Assembly (NCBI GenBank): GCA_963748385.1
Contig: CAVVIQ010000010.1
Span: forward strand, 62,001 to 126,000
Direction of reading: 5' to 3'
DNA length: 64,000 nt
Source of the DNA: Rhodoblastus sp963748385
Lineage (GTDB): Bacteria; Pseudomonadota; Alphaproteobacteria; Rhizobiales; Beijerinckiaceae
The position numbers and the translations under genes are program-made. Shown here piece after piece: positions 45,645 through 55,272 of the stretch (its first letter is position 1; every line of letters begins with the position of its first letter). Below the pieces are notes generated by a model. That model was given only the letters and a program-made list of their open reading frames with translations. It was not told the origin of the DNA and ran no database searches.

Positions 45645-47090
45645 TCACTTCGGCGCGCGAAAGCCGCCGGCCGCTTTCTCGACCATGCCCGCGAGCGCGA
45701 CCGCCATGCGGTCCTCGCCACGCGCGCAGATGATCTGAACGCCGGTCGGCAGGCCCGCCGGCGTCATCGCGACCGGCGCGACCGCCGCCGGCAGAAGGGC
45801 GAGCGAGGCGAGGCCCGCCCATTTCAGCAGATCGTGATAGGGCAGCGCGCCCACGCTGGTCGGCAGACGGCGCGCAAAGGGGTCCGGCGCGAGATCGTGG
45901 GGAAAGGCGAGGCAGGGCGCCGGCGGGCAGAGGATCGCGTCGAAGCGCTCGAAAAAACCGGCGAATGCGGCGCCGATCGCCTTGCGGCGTTCGGCCAGCC
46001 GCGAAAAGGCCGCCGCGTCGATCTTCGCCGCCCGAGCGCGCAGCGCCGGATAGGACAGGTCGTCCGGCTCGAAACTTTCCGCCTGCGCCGCGAAGCGCGC
46101 CTTTTCCTGCTGCGCCCCCGCGAAACCGATGGCGAAATTGAGCGTCACGTATATCTCGAAGGCGTCGGCAAAGGCGAAGGTGGGACTGGTCTCGACCACC
46201 GAGGCGCCAGCGTCGCGAAAGATCTGCGCCGCGCGCCGCACGCCGGCCTCGACCTCGCGATCGACCGGCGCGAAATCGGGATCGAGCCACAGCGCCAGCC
46301 TGAGTTCGGCGGGATCGTTCCGGCGCGGCGCGTGGCCGGCGCGGTTTTGATCCTCCGCGAGCGAAAGGACCAGATCGAGATCCTCGGCCGAGCGCGCGAG
46401 CGGTCCGGCGCCCGCCAGATCGGGCGGGTTTTTCAGGCGCAGGGGCGGGAGCGGCGGAATATGGCCGTCGAGCGAAATCCTGCCCCAGCTCGGCTTGAGC
46501 CCGAACAGGCCGCAAGCCTGGGCCGGCCAGCGGATCGAACCGCCGAGATCGGAGGCGAGGTCGAAGGCGGAAAACCCGCAAGCGACCGCCGCCGCCGCGC
46601 CGCCCGACGAGCCGCCCGGCGTCAGCGCCTCGTCCCAGGGATTGCAGGTCAGGCCGAACAGGGGATTGAAAGTCTGGAAATCGGCGGTGAGGCGGGGAAC
46701 ATTGGTCTTGGCGAGAACAATCGCCCCGGCGGCGCGCAGACGCGCCACCGCCTCGGCGTCCCGTCGCGGGACATATTCGGCGAGGGCCGGTTCGCCGCAG
46801 GTCGTCAGCAGACCCGCCGTCTCGAAACTGTCCTTGATGGTGACGGGCAGGCCTTCCAGCGGCCTCGCCTCGTTGCGCGCGTAAGATCTTTCGGCCTCGC
46901 CCGCCTGGCGCAGGGCGGCGTCGTGATCATAGGCGGCCAGCGCGTTGATCCGGGGATTGCGCTCGAGAATGCGCTCCCAGACCGCGCCCAGAAGTTCGCG
47001 CGGAGAATAATAACCTTTTTGCAGTCCTATAAGCCACTTGCACGCAGAATTTGCGAAAAAGGATTCATCGAAACCCGCCGCCGATGTCAT
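45645..47090 (-). CDS. Amidase-signature hydrolase
   Basis: A 481-residue amidase with a Ser-cisSer-Lys triad: Lys86 in LPVTIKDSFE, Ser161/162 in TPGGSSGGAAAAVACG, and the nucleophile Ser185 in DLGGSIRWPA. It is of the GatA/AtzF superfamily but lacks GatB or GatC neighbours, so a free amidase is more likely than the tRNA enzyme. A MarR gene lies 30 bases upstream on the same strand and may control it. Confidence 0.9.
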   Translation of the reverse strand: MTSAAGFDESFFANSACKWLIGLQKGYYSPRELLGAVWERILERNPRINALAAYDHDAALRQAGEAERSYARNEARPLEGLPVTIKDSFETAGLLTTCGEPALAEYVPRRDAEAVARLRAAGAIVLAKTNVPRLTADFQTFNPLFGLTCNPWDEALTPGGSSGGAAAAVACGFSAFDLASDLGGSIRWPAQACGLFGLKPSWGRISLDGHIPPLPPLRLKNPPDLAGAGPLARSAEDLDLVLSLAEDQNRAGHAPRRNDPAELRLALWLDPDFAPVDREVEAGVRRAAQIFRDAGASVVETSPTFAFADAFEIYVTLNFAIGFAGAQQEKARFAAQAESFEPDDLSYPALRARAAKIDAAAFSRLAERRKAIGAAFAGFFERFDAILCPPAPCLAFPHDLAPDPFARRLPTSVGALPYHDLLKWAGLASLALLPAAVAPVAMTPAGLPTGVQIICARGEDRMAVALAGMVEKAAGGFRAPK

Positions 47091-47120
47091 TTGCTCATTG
47101 GCCCGTCGCGCCGGAAAACC

Positions 47121-47588
47121 TCACGCCTCCGCGCTTTCGGCAGACGCCGCGCGGTCGCGCGCCCGGATGAAATCGCGCGCCTCGACCAGCAATTGCTCGA
47201 ATTGCGCCAGACGCTCGGGCGCCATCCGGCCGAAAGTCTCGGCGACGAAGGCCTTCTGCGCCTCGATCGCCCGGAGCGCCAGTTCCCGCCCCAGGGGCGT
47301 AAGATGGATCGCGTGGGAGCGGCGGTCGCCGGCGAAGGAGCGGCGCTCGACCAGGCCATTGGCGGCCAGACGGTCGATCAGGCCGGAAATATTGCCTTTG
47401 GTGACATAAAGCCGTGAGGCCAGCTCCTGCTGCGACAGGCCTTCCTTTTCGGTCAAGGTGGTCAGCACGTCGCATTGCGGGACGGAAAGATCATAGGCGC
47501 GGAGACGATTGGCGATCGCGAGGCGGGAGCGTGTTTCAAGACGAATGAGACGAAACCACACCCGCATCGCGTCAATTTCGCTGGCCAT
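47121..47588 (-). CDS. MarR-family transcriptional regulator
   Basis: A 155-residue winged-helix regulator. The DNA-binding part is LSQQELASRLYVTKGNISGLIDRLAANGLVER, followed by the wing GDRRSHAIHLTPLG. MarR proteins usually sense phenolic or other small aromatic ligands. It is upstream of the amidase gene with a 30-base gap, so control of the amidase is likely, but the ligand is unknown. Confidence 0.9.
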   Translation of the reverse strand: MASEIDAMRVWFRLIRLETRSRLAIANRLRAYDLSVPQCDVLTTLTEKEGLSQQELASRLYVTKGNISGLIDRLAANGLVERRSFAGDRRSHAIHLTPLGRELALRAIEAQKAFVAETFGRMAPERLAQFEQLLVEARDFIRARDRAASAESAEA

Positions 47589-47756
47589 TCTGTCGCCCGG
47601 CTTTGTCCTGGATCGGCTTGAATAGTGAGGTTACCCCGCGCATCGCGCTGCGGCAAGCGCGGCCGAAGCCCGGTCGCGCCCGCCTGGCGGCGCCATCGCC
47701 CAGGCGAGGCCCGGAAGATCGCGCGCGGCTGAATTCCATTCTTCCCGTCCACCCGC

Positions 47757-50700
47757 TCACATAAGCGGGCCGTCCTGCGTCACATGCCGGGTCGGCGCGG
47801 CAGGGGCGCCGGACCATTCGGTGTGGGCGGGGATGGATTCACCCTTCATCACGATGGTCAGCGGCCCGAGCCGGGCGTAATCGCCGACATGGGAATCGTA
47901 GAGCACGGTCGAGCCCGCGCCGACGGTGACGCCCGAGCCGAGCTTGACCCGCCCGACCTTCATCACGCGATCTTCGTAAAGATGGGTCTGCAAAGCGCAG
48001 AGCGCGTTGAGATTGCAGTAATCGCCGACCTCGATACAGTCGAATTCGGTGATGTCGGTCATGTCGAGCACGCAGCCCTGGCCGAATTTCGCGCCGAAAA
48101 GGCGCAGGAACCAGGGCAGGAAAGGCGTGCCGCGCAGATGGTCGAGCAGGACCTTTCCGGCGAGACCCCAATAAAGCACGGCCACCGCCTCGGTGCGCAT
48201 CGCCCACCACGACCACATCGGCTTCGTCACCGGCTGGTAGCGGCCCATGGTCGCCCATTTCACCCCGATGACGATGAGGGTCATCACCGCCGCGATGATC
48301 GTCGAGGCGGCGATGAACATCCAGAACACCCGGAAATAGGCGCCCTCCAGCATGGCCGACCCGAACCATTCGATCGCCCAGGTGCCGAAGGTGATGAACA
48401 ACATGGTCGGCAAGGAAATGTGGACCGCCTCGAAGACGGCGCGGGCGAATTTCTTCCACCGCGGCGCCTCGTAAGTCCAGGCCGAGCCGCCGCCGTCGAA
48501 TTGCTGGCGAACCGGCAACTTGATCGGCGGCGAGCCGAACCAGGTGTCGCCGGGCGAAATCTCTTCATTGGCCGGCGGCTTGGACTTGATGCCGATCAGC
48601 GTCCCGTCGGGGATGTCGGCGCCCGGCGGCGTCACCCCGTCGTTGCCGATGAAGACCCGCGAGCCGGTGCGCAGCTTTTCCAGCCGCATCCATCCGCGCC
48701 GCACGTCCTCGTCGCCGAGGATGACCTCGTCGGCGATGAAACATTTCTCGCCGATCTCGACCAGATCGTAGCGGCCGGAGAGATTGGTCGAGATTTCCGA
48801 ATCCTTGCCGATCTTGGCGCCCATCAGGCGGTACCAGGCGCGCATATAGATGGTGGCGTAGAGCGAGGAGAGCGTCTCCAGGGTGATCTCGGTCGCCAGC
48901 GACACCGCCCATTTGCGCAAATAGAACCAGGAAAAGACCGAATAGAGCCCCTCGCGCACGCGCGGCAGCACGATCCAGCGCACCGCTGCGATGAAAGCGA
49001 CCGTCACCAGCACCATGACGAAAGAGGTCGGCCAGGCCATGATCGGGATCGCGGCCATGTAGAGCGAGCGGCTTACCGCCGCGAGGCCGAGATAATCGTC
49101 GATGCGGTCGAAGACCCAGAAGGCCGGGAACAGCGGCAACAGACCGACCGGCGGAATCGCCAGCAGCATGATGGTGTAGAGGAAGGTCTGCGCGGCGCGC
49201 TTGACCGCCGAAACCTCCGGGAAGGCGCGCAGGGACTCCTTGTCCACCGAACCGACGAAACGGCCGGGAGAGCCGTCCCAGATCTCCCAGGCGTTGACCC
49301 TGGTGAAGGGCGCGAGCGCGGTGAGGTCGCGCAACTCTCCGCCCTCCTCCAGCACGACGTCGTTTTCGAGCACGCAGGACGAGCCGATATAACAATCCGG
49401 GCCGACCTCGATCTTCCCGATGATCATGTCGGCGCCGATAAAGCTGACATTCGAGAAATTCGCGCGGGCGCCGACGGTCGTCCGCGCGCCGATGGTCAGG
49501 AGATCCGTGGCGCCGATCTCCAACTCGGAAATATTGGCGTCCTGGCCGACTTTCACGCCGAGCGCCACGCAGATAGACGCGCATCAGCGGCGAGCCCTGG
49601 AACCATTTGATATGGGTCAGGGTCAGCATGCGCTGGACCAGCCACCAGCGGAAGTAATAGACGCCCCAGATCGGATAGCGCCCAGGCTTGAAACGGCCGA
49701 TAACCATCCATTTGGTGGCGATGGCGAGCAGCACCGTCACGATATTGACGGAAACATAGACGCTGAGCAGCGAGACGATTTCCTGCCAGATCGTGGCGTC
49801 GGTGTCGGTCAGCAGCATGTAGGAGACGAAAATGCTCAGCCATTGCGCGGTCGAAAGCGCCAGCAGGAACGGCAGGATCGCCGCCTGCGCGAGGCCGCAC
49901 AGAAAGCGGCGGTAGAGCGGCGGCGGTTCGAAGGACAGATCCTTCGGCCCGCCGCGTTCGGCCGCCTTTTCGTCGAGCAGCGCCGCGATCGCGCGCACGC
50001 TTCGCCCGTTGTAAACGTCTTGGAGAGTGATCCCCGCCAGAGCCTGGGTCTGGCGCACGATCGAGATGAAACGCGCCGCGAGCAGCGAATGGCCGCCGAG
50101 ATCGATGAAGAAATCGGCCTCCAGCGGGATGGTCTGCGGCGGCAGGACTTTCTGTGCGGCTTCGAGCAGCAGGCGCTCGGTTTCGGTCTCCGGCTCCTCC
50201 TGCGCCTCGGCGGTGGCGGACGGCGCGCTGAGCGGCTCCTTTTTAAGGGCGTTGCGGTTGATCTTGCCCGAGGCGAGACGCGGCAGGACGTCGCGCGTCT
50301 CATAGCGCGACGGCACCATGTAGGGCGGCAGAACGGCGCGCAATTCGGCGCGCATTTTTTTCGGATCGAGCCGTCGCTCCCCTTTCGACGACGAGAAAGG
50401 CGACGAGCTGGTCGAGGCCGTCGTCGTTGCGCAGCACCACCGCCGCCTGGCTGACGTGCCGGCTGGTCCGACAATCTCGCCTCGATCTCGCCCAGTTCGA
50501 CGCGGAAGCCCCGGATTTTCACCTGATCGTCGATGCGGCCATGGAAGGCGATCCTGCCGTCGGCCTCCATCACCACGGCGTCGCCGGAGCGGTAGAGGAT
50601 CGGGTCGTGTCCCGTCGAATCGAAGGGATTGGCGATGAATTTCTCCGCCGTCAGGGCTTCGCGCCTGAGATAGCCGCGCGCCACGCCCGGCCCGCCGATC

Positions 50701-51819
50701 AGCAGTTCGCCCTCTTCCCCGCGCTCGAGCAGATTGCCGGCCTCGTCCGCCACATAGCAGGTGTAATTGGCGATCGGGCCGCCGATGGTGACCGGCTCGT
50801 CGGGCCGCACTTCCGCGACTGTCGCCACAACGGTGGCTTCGGTCGGGCCATAGGAATTGAAGATCGTGCGGCCCGGCCTGCTCCAGCGCGCGGCGACCGC
50901 CGGCGGGCAGGCCTCGCCGCCGAGGATGATGACCCGCAGCGATTTGATGTCGCGCGGCATCAGCGACAGAAGGGTGGGCACCGTGTCGAGCACGGTGACG
51001 CCGACTTCCTCCATCAGGTCGGGCAAGGCCTCGGCCTCGCCCATCACCGTGGGCGTGGCGACGAAAAGCGTCGCGCCGACCAGATAGGGAATCCAGATTT
51101 CCTCCATCGACAAGTCGAAGGCGATCGAGGCGCCCTGGAAGACGATGTCGGATTTGTTGGATTTTGTACGTTTCGTTGGCCGAGCGCAGGTAATGGCAGA
51201 TGTTGCGTCCGGTGATGACGATGCCCTTGGGCGTCCCGGTCGAGCCGGAAGTATAGATCATATAGGCGGGCGTGTCGGGCGTCGCTCCCGCCTTGCGCGG
51301 ATCGAGCGGGGTCTGGTCGGCGCGGTCGATCAGATCGACCTCGGTCAGGACCGGCGCGGTGATCTCGCCGCGCGCCTTGGCGGCGAAGCTTTCCGAGGTC
51401 AGCAGAGCGTCGGCCTCGGCGTCGAGCAGGGAGATTTCGATGCGCTCGAGCGGCGCGTCGGCGTCGAAGGGCAGCCAGGCCGCGCCGGTCTTGGCGATGG
51501 CGATCTGGCAGATCAGAAGCTCCGGCCCGCGCGCGCCCCACAGGCCGACGACGTCGCCGGGTCCGATCCCGCGCCGCACGAGGCCGCGCGCGATCGCGGC
51601 CGCCTCGTGATCGACCTCGGCGTAGGTCAGCTTGCGCTCCATCGTCTCCATGGCGACGGCGTGCGGCGCGGCCGCGACCGTGGCGGCGAAGATTTCCGCG
51701 AGCAGCTCGTCGCGGATCAGGTCGGGACGGGTCGCCCCGCGCAGGGCGGAAAGCGCGCCATGCGCGCGCGCCGGCGTGGGTTGTTCCTCCGCCAAGAGTT
51801 CCGTATCGAATTCCGTCAT
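47757..51819 (-). pseudogene. Pls/PosA-type non-ribosomal peptide synthetase-like protein, four frameshifts
   Basis: The pieces together make about 1352 residues: an adenylation domain (YTSGSTGTPKG; SYGPTEATVVATV; LYRSGD; DDQVKIRGFRVELGEIEARL), a carrier domain (DLGGHSLLAARFIS, with the phosphopantetheine Ser), several membrane segments, and a C-terminal left-handed beta-helix of hexapeptide repeats. There is no condensation domain, as in Pls and PosA. The frame changes near 51156, 50460, 50382 and 49565; each is repaired by removing one base, and the total then is a multiple of three. The first start is the ATG at 51819. Whether it is dead or misread is open. Confidence 0.85.
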
Positions 51820-52055
51820 CGCCTGATCCCACTCGCGCCGATTGCGCCCTCGCCTGCCGCCGGCCGGCCCGCCATAGCACAGGATCGCCCGCCGTCCTAC
51901 CCACAGCGGCAGGCGCGCGGACCATCCTTGGTCGTGGCGCCGAAAACCCGATCCTGCGTTTTGGCAAGCGACAAAAGCCGCAATTCCCTTGCGGCGCAAC
52001 AGGGGAAGTTTAGGATTCGCAACCTGAACGCCAGCCAAACAGATTGGAGCGCGCC

Positions 52056-52919
52056 ATGCCGCAAAAGCGCAAGCCGGTCTGGTTCATCACCGGCTGTTCC
52101 ACCGGATTCGGGCGGGAGCTGTCGAAAATTCTGCTGAGCGAAGGCTATAGCGTCGCCGTCACCGCCCGCGACCCGGCGAAAATCGCCGATCTCGTCGCGG
52201 ACCATCCCGAAACCGGCCTGGCGCTGGCGCTGGATGTCGACGATCCGGCGCAGATCGCGGCTTCGGTCGAGGCGGCGAAGAAGAAATTCGGCCGCATCGA
52301 CGTGCTGGTCAACAACGCCGGCTATGGCTATCTCTCGTCGGTCGAGGAAGGCGAGGACGCCGAAATCCGCGCCATGTTCGAAACCAATTTTTTCGGCCTC
52401 GCGGCCATGTGCCGCGCCGTCCTGCCAATTTTCCGGGCGCAACGGAGCGGGACGATCGTCAATATTTCCTCGATGGGCGGCGTCTGCGGCTTCCCGGGCG
52501 TCGGCTATTACAATGCGACCAAATTCGCGGTTGAAGGCCTGTCCGAAGCCATGGCCCAGGAACTGGCGCCGCTTGGCGTCAAAGTCCTGATCGTGGAGCC
52601 GGGGCCGTTCCGAACCGATTGGGCCGGGCGCTCTCTGAAAACGCCGAAAAAAGCCATCGACGCCTATGCCGGGACGGCCATCGCGCGGCGCACGGCGATC
52701 CAGACCTACAGCGGAACCCAGGCTGGCGACCCGGCGCGCGGAGCGCGGGCGATCATCCGGGCGGTGGAGCAGGAGAACCCGCCGCTGCGGCTGGCGCTGG
52801 GCTCGGTCGCCCAGGACGTGATCGCCGCCCGGACGGAAGCCTTTCTCGCCGAACTCAAGGCCGGCAGGGAGGCTGCTCTCGCCTGCGACTACCCGCAGGA
52901 AGCGACGCCGGCGGGCTGA
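52056..52919 (+). CDS. Short-chain dehydrogenase/reductase
   Basis: A 287-residue classical SDR. The nucleotide-binding TGCSTGFGR is at 12-20, followed by NNAG, the catalytic Ser in VNISSMGG and YYNATKF with the Tyr and Lys of the active site. The TGxSxGxG variant and length match the SDR group annotated as oxidoreductases acting on diverse alcohols or ketones. GGAG precedes the ATG by 7 bases. It is divergent from the synthetase-like gene. Confidence 0.9.
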   Translation: MPQKRKPVWFITGCSTGFGRELSKILLSEGYSVAVTARDPAKIADLVADHPETGLALALDVDDPAQIAASVEAAKKKFGRIDVLVNNAGYGYLSSVEEGEDAEIRAMFETNFFGLAAMCRAVLPIFRAQRSGTIVNISSMGGVCGFPGVGYYNATKFAVEGLSEAMAQELAPLGVKVLIVEPGPFRTDWAGRSLKTPKKAIDAYAGTAIARRTAIQTYSGTQAGDPARGARAIIRAVEQENPPLRLALGSVAQDVIAARTEAFLAELKAGREAALACDYPQEATPAG

Positions 52920-52932
52920 CTCTGTTCTCGCT

Positions 52933-53574
52933 TCACGGCTCGAAGGAGAGCATCCCCGCGACCTTGGCCAGAGCGGGATCGAGCGTGGTCAGCGTCAAAT
53001 TGGAGCCACTGGAGACCGCCGTCAGCACGATGCGCTGATCGGGCGCCTGGAAAATGCGATAGAGCGTCGCCTGATCGGCGGTGTCGCGCACCAGAATCGC
53101 GGTCGGCGCCGGAAAATCGTTCCCGCCGATCCGGTCGGCCGTCAGAAGAACCAGCGAGGAATTGACCGCGATGCGGTCGAGATCGCGCGCGGCGCTGTTG
53201 CCGGCGAGCGGCAGACCCTCGGAATCGCTGAGCGCGACGGTGGAGAAATTGCCGACCTCGGCGATCTTGTCGAGCAGCAGCGTCAGGTCGCGCGAACCGC
53301 CGCCGGTCTTCAGGCTCGACAGGTCGAGGGACAATTTCTGGCTGCTGACCAGAGGCGCCAGGGCCTGTTCGATCGTGGCGCGCAGTCCCTGTTCCTGCTC
53401 CTCGACCTTGCGCGAGATTTCGCGATGAGCGAGTTGCAGCGCCTGTTTCTGCTGGATGGTCAATTCGCGGAGGCGCTCGCGCGCCTGGCCGCCGCGCCGC
53501 ACGCCGATCAGATAGCCCGCGGTCAGCAGCAGGACGGACGCCGCCAGCGCCACGATCAGGGGAAGTGGGGTCAT
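52933..53574 (-). CDS. Membrane-anchored roadblock/LC7-like protein
   Basis: A 213-residue protein: one N-terminal membrane helix (about 4-24), a charged coiled coil (about 30-70, RERLRELTIQQKQALQLAHR), then a domain of about 110 residues starting LLLDKIAEVGNFSTVALSDSE. Its strand-helix pattern and SDSEGLPLAG turn match roadblock/LC7 proteins, for example the soluble one at 55273-55980. It is the last gene of the four-gene operon, coupled to the OmpA gene by an ATGA overlap. I infer a tethered partner for a small GTPase or for the soluble roadblock protein; no GTPase is nearby. Confidence 0.65.
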   Translation of the reverse strand: MTPLPLIVALAASVLLLTAGYLIGVRRGGQARERLRELTIQQKQALQLAHREISRKVEEQEQGLRATIEQALAPLVSSQKLSLDLSSLKTGGGSRDLTLLLDKIAEVGNFSTVALSDSEGLPLAGNSAARDLDRIAVNSSLVLLTADRIGGNDFPAPTAILVRDTADQATLYRIFQAPDQRIVLTAVSSGSNLTLTTLDPALAKVAGMLSFEP

Positions 53575-54437
53575 GGCTCGCCCGCCGGCGCGGCGCCTTC
53601 GCGGCACACTGCGACGCCTTCGATCTGGAGAATGACCTGACGATTGTTCTGCATGTCCGCTGTCCAATGCGCCGGCGGGCGCGTTCCCGCCGCGCGCGTC
53701 GCGATTTGCGCCGCCGGCGCGCCGAACTGCGCCAGCCAGGCGGCGACCTTTTCGGCGCGCTTGTAACTCAACAAGACGTTGAAAGCCTCCGGGCCGCTGG
53801 CGTCGGCATGGCCTTCGACGGAAAGCACCGCTTCCTTATGCGCCAGCAGCCAATCCCGCAAGGGCGCCGCCCTGTCGTCCAGTCCCGTGTCCTTCAGCCG
53901 CGCGCTGTTGAGATCGAAAGCAATCGCAACGACCGGCAGACAGACGGCGGTCGCGGGCGCGGCCGGAGCAGCGGCGGGCGCCGCGGGAACGGCGGCGGGC
54001 GCGGCGGGAGCAGGCGCCGGGGGAGCCGCCGGCGCGGGGGGCGCGGCCACGACTGAAGCCGCGGCGGGCGCGGGAGCGGGCGGAGCCGCGGCTGTGGAGG
54101 GCGCCGGCGCGACCTGCGCCGGAGGAGAAGGCGGCGACGCCGCGCTGGCCGGCGTCGGCGCGGGCTTTTCGGGCGCGGGCTTTTCGGGCGTGGCGGCGGG
54201 CGGGGGAACGTTCGGCGCCGGCTTTGTCTCCTGGCCTTCCGGCGGAGCGGAAGGCGCGGCCGCGCGTTCCGCTGCGGGCGGCGGCGGCGCGACCCATTCG
54301 TTCATGAATTGCGCGCTGGCGACGGTCGCGAGCAGAAAGCCGAGCGCCGCAAAGGCCGCGGCGACAGGGACGGGCGCGTCCTCCCCGGCGAGCCGGAACA
54401 GCCGGTCGCCGCTCTTTTCGGCGGCATTCATCGCCAT
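53571..54437 (-). CDS. OmpA-domain protein with long Pro/Ala linker
   Basis: A 288-residue protein: a membrane helix at about 22-42, a Pro/Ala-rich linker of about 115 residues, then an OmpA-like peptidoglycan-binding domain with IAFDLNSARLKD, VEGHADASGPEAFN, LSYKRAEKVAAWL and NNRQVILQI. The anchor plus long linker would let the domain reach the cell wall from the inner membrane. It lies between the MBL-diiron gene (gap 30) and the membrane roadblock gene. It is not a TolR/Pal-type lipoprotein. Confidence 0.85.
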   Translation of the reverse strand: MAMNAAEKSGDRLFRLAGEDAPVPVAAAFAALGFLLATVASAQFMNEWVAPPPPAAERAAAPSAPPEGQETKPAPNVPPPAATPEKPAPEKPAPTPASAASPPSPPAQVAPAPSTAAAPPAPAPAAASVVAAPPAPAAPPAPAPAAPAAVPAAPAAAPAAPATAVCLPVVAIAFDLNSARLKDTGLDDRAAPLRDWLLAHKEAVLSVEGHADASGPEAFNVLLSYKRAEKVAAWLAQFGAPAAQIATRAAGTRPPAHWTADMQNNRQVILQIEGVAVCREGAAPAGEP

Positions 54438-54467
54438 GGGCGCCGTTCAACCTCGTTTTGATCAGGT

Positions 54468-55229
54468 TCAGACGCTGGGGACGCGGAAGGTCGGGGTGAT
54501 CAGATCGACCCCGCATTCCAGATCCGCGCACCAGTCGATGAATTTCTTGACCATGTCCTTGCCGCGAAAAAAGGCGCCGTGCTGCGGCGCGATGATCTCG
54601 ATGTCGAGGTCGCGCACCATGCGCGCCCAGGCGCGCATCACCACGCGCGAGCACATGTAGCGGCGGTGGAACCCTTCCATATAGCGCAGATGCGCGTCGA
54701 AATCCTTGACCTCCCGATAGTCATTGCCGATCGAGGCGCCGAGATCGCCGCTGTAGAGGATTTTCGAGGTCGGATCGTAGAGCTGGAAATTGCCCTCGGA
54801 ATGAAGGAAATGCGCCGGCAAGGCCAGGAGCCTGGCGCCGCCGAGGTCAAAGATCGTCCCCTCGTCGGGAATGGCCTTGAGCCGGTCGGACACCAGCCGG
54901 TCGAGGCCGAAATGGGGAACGAAACGCACCCAAAGGCTCGACACATAAGCTTCCGCGTCGGTGGTCATCAGCCAGCCGTTGACCGCCGCGACAATGTCCG
55001 GGTCCTGATGCGAAAGGAAAATAATGCGGAGCTTGGCGCGACCGAGCACGGCGAAGGTTTCGGCCAGAACCCTCGAATAGACCTTGTGGCCGCCGGGGTC
55101 GAGGATCATCCCGCTGTCGCCATGGACGATGACATGCTGGTTGGCCTGCACCGCCAACCCGCCGCCGTCGACGTCCTCGAGCAGGATGTTGCGGTGCTCG
55201 CCGTTGTTGAACAATTCGATATTGGCCAT
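54468..55229 (-). CDS. MBL-fold di-iron protein (ODP/flavodiiron-core type)
   Basis: A 253-residue metallo-beta-lactamase-fold protein without the flavodoxin domain of FprA. Metal ligands appear in LSHQDPDIV, HFLHSEGNF, YSGDLG and PQHGAFF. This pattern, with HxDxD rather than the hydrolase HxHxDH, matches flavodiiron cores and the oxygen-binding di-iron protein (ODP), an O2/Fe sensor described in Treponema chemotaxis. GGGAG lies 6 bases before the ATG at 55229. It is downstream of the roadblock gene and upstream of the OmpA gene, so oxygen or NO sensing linked to the envelope is a reasonable inference, not shown. Confidence 0.8.
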   Translation of the reverse strand: MANIELFNNGEHRNILLEDVDGGGLAVQANQHVIVHGDSGMILDPGGHKVYSRVLAETFAVLGRAKLRIIFLSHQDPDIVAAVNGWLMTTDAEAYVSSLWVRFVPHFGLDRLVSDRLKAIPDEGTIFDLGGARLLALPAHFLHSEGNFQLYDPTSKILYSGDLGASIGNDYREVKDFDAHLRYMEGFHRRYMCSRVVMRAWARMVRDLDIEIIAPQHGAFFRGKDMVKKFIDWCADLECGVDLITPTFRVPSV

Positions 55230-55272
55230 CACGAACTCCCGAAGAATCGCGCAGCGAGGCCGCCGTGGGCGC

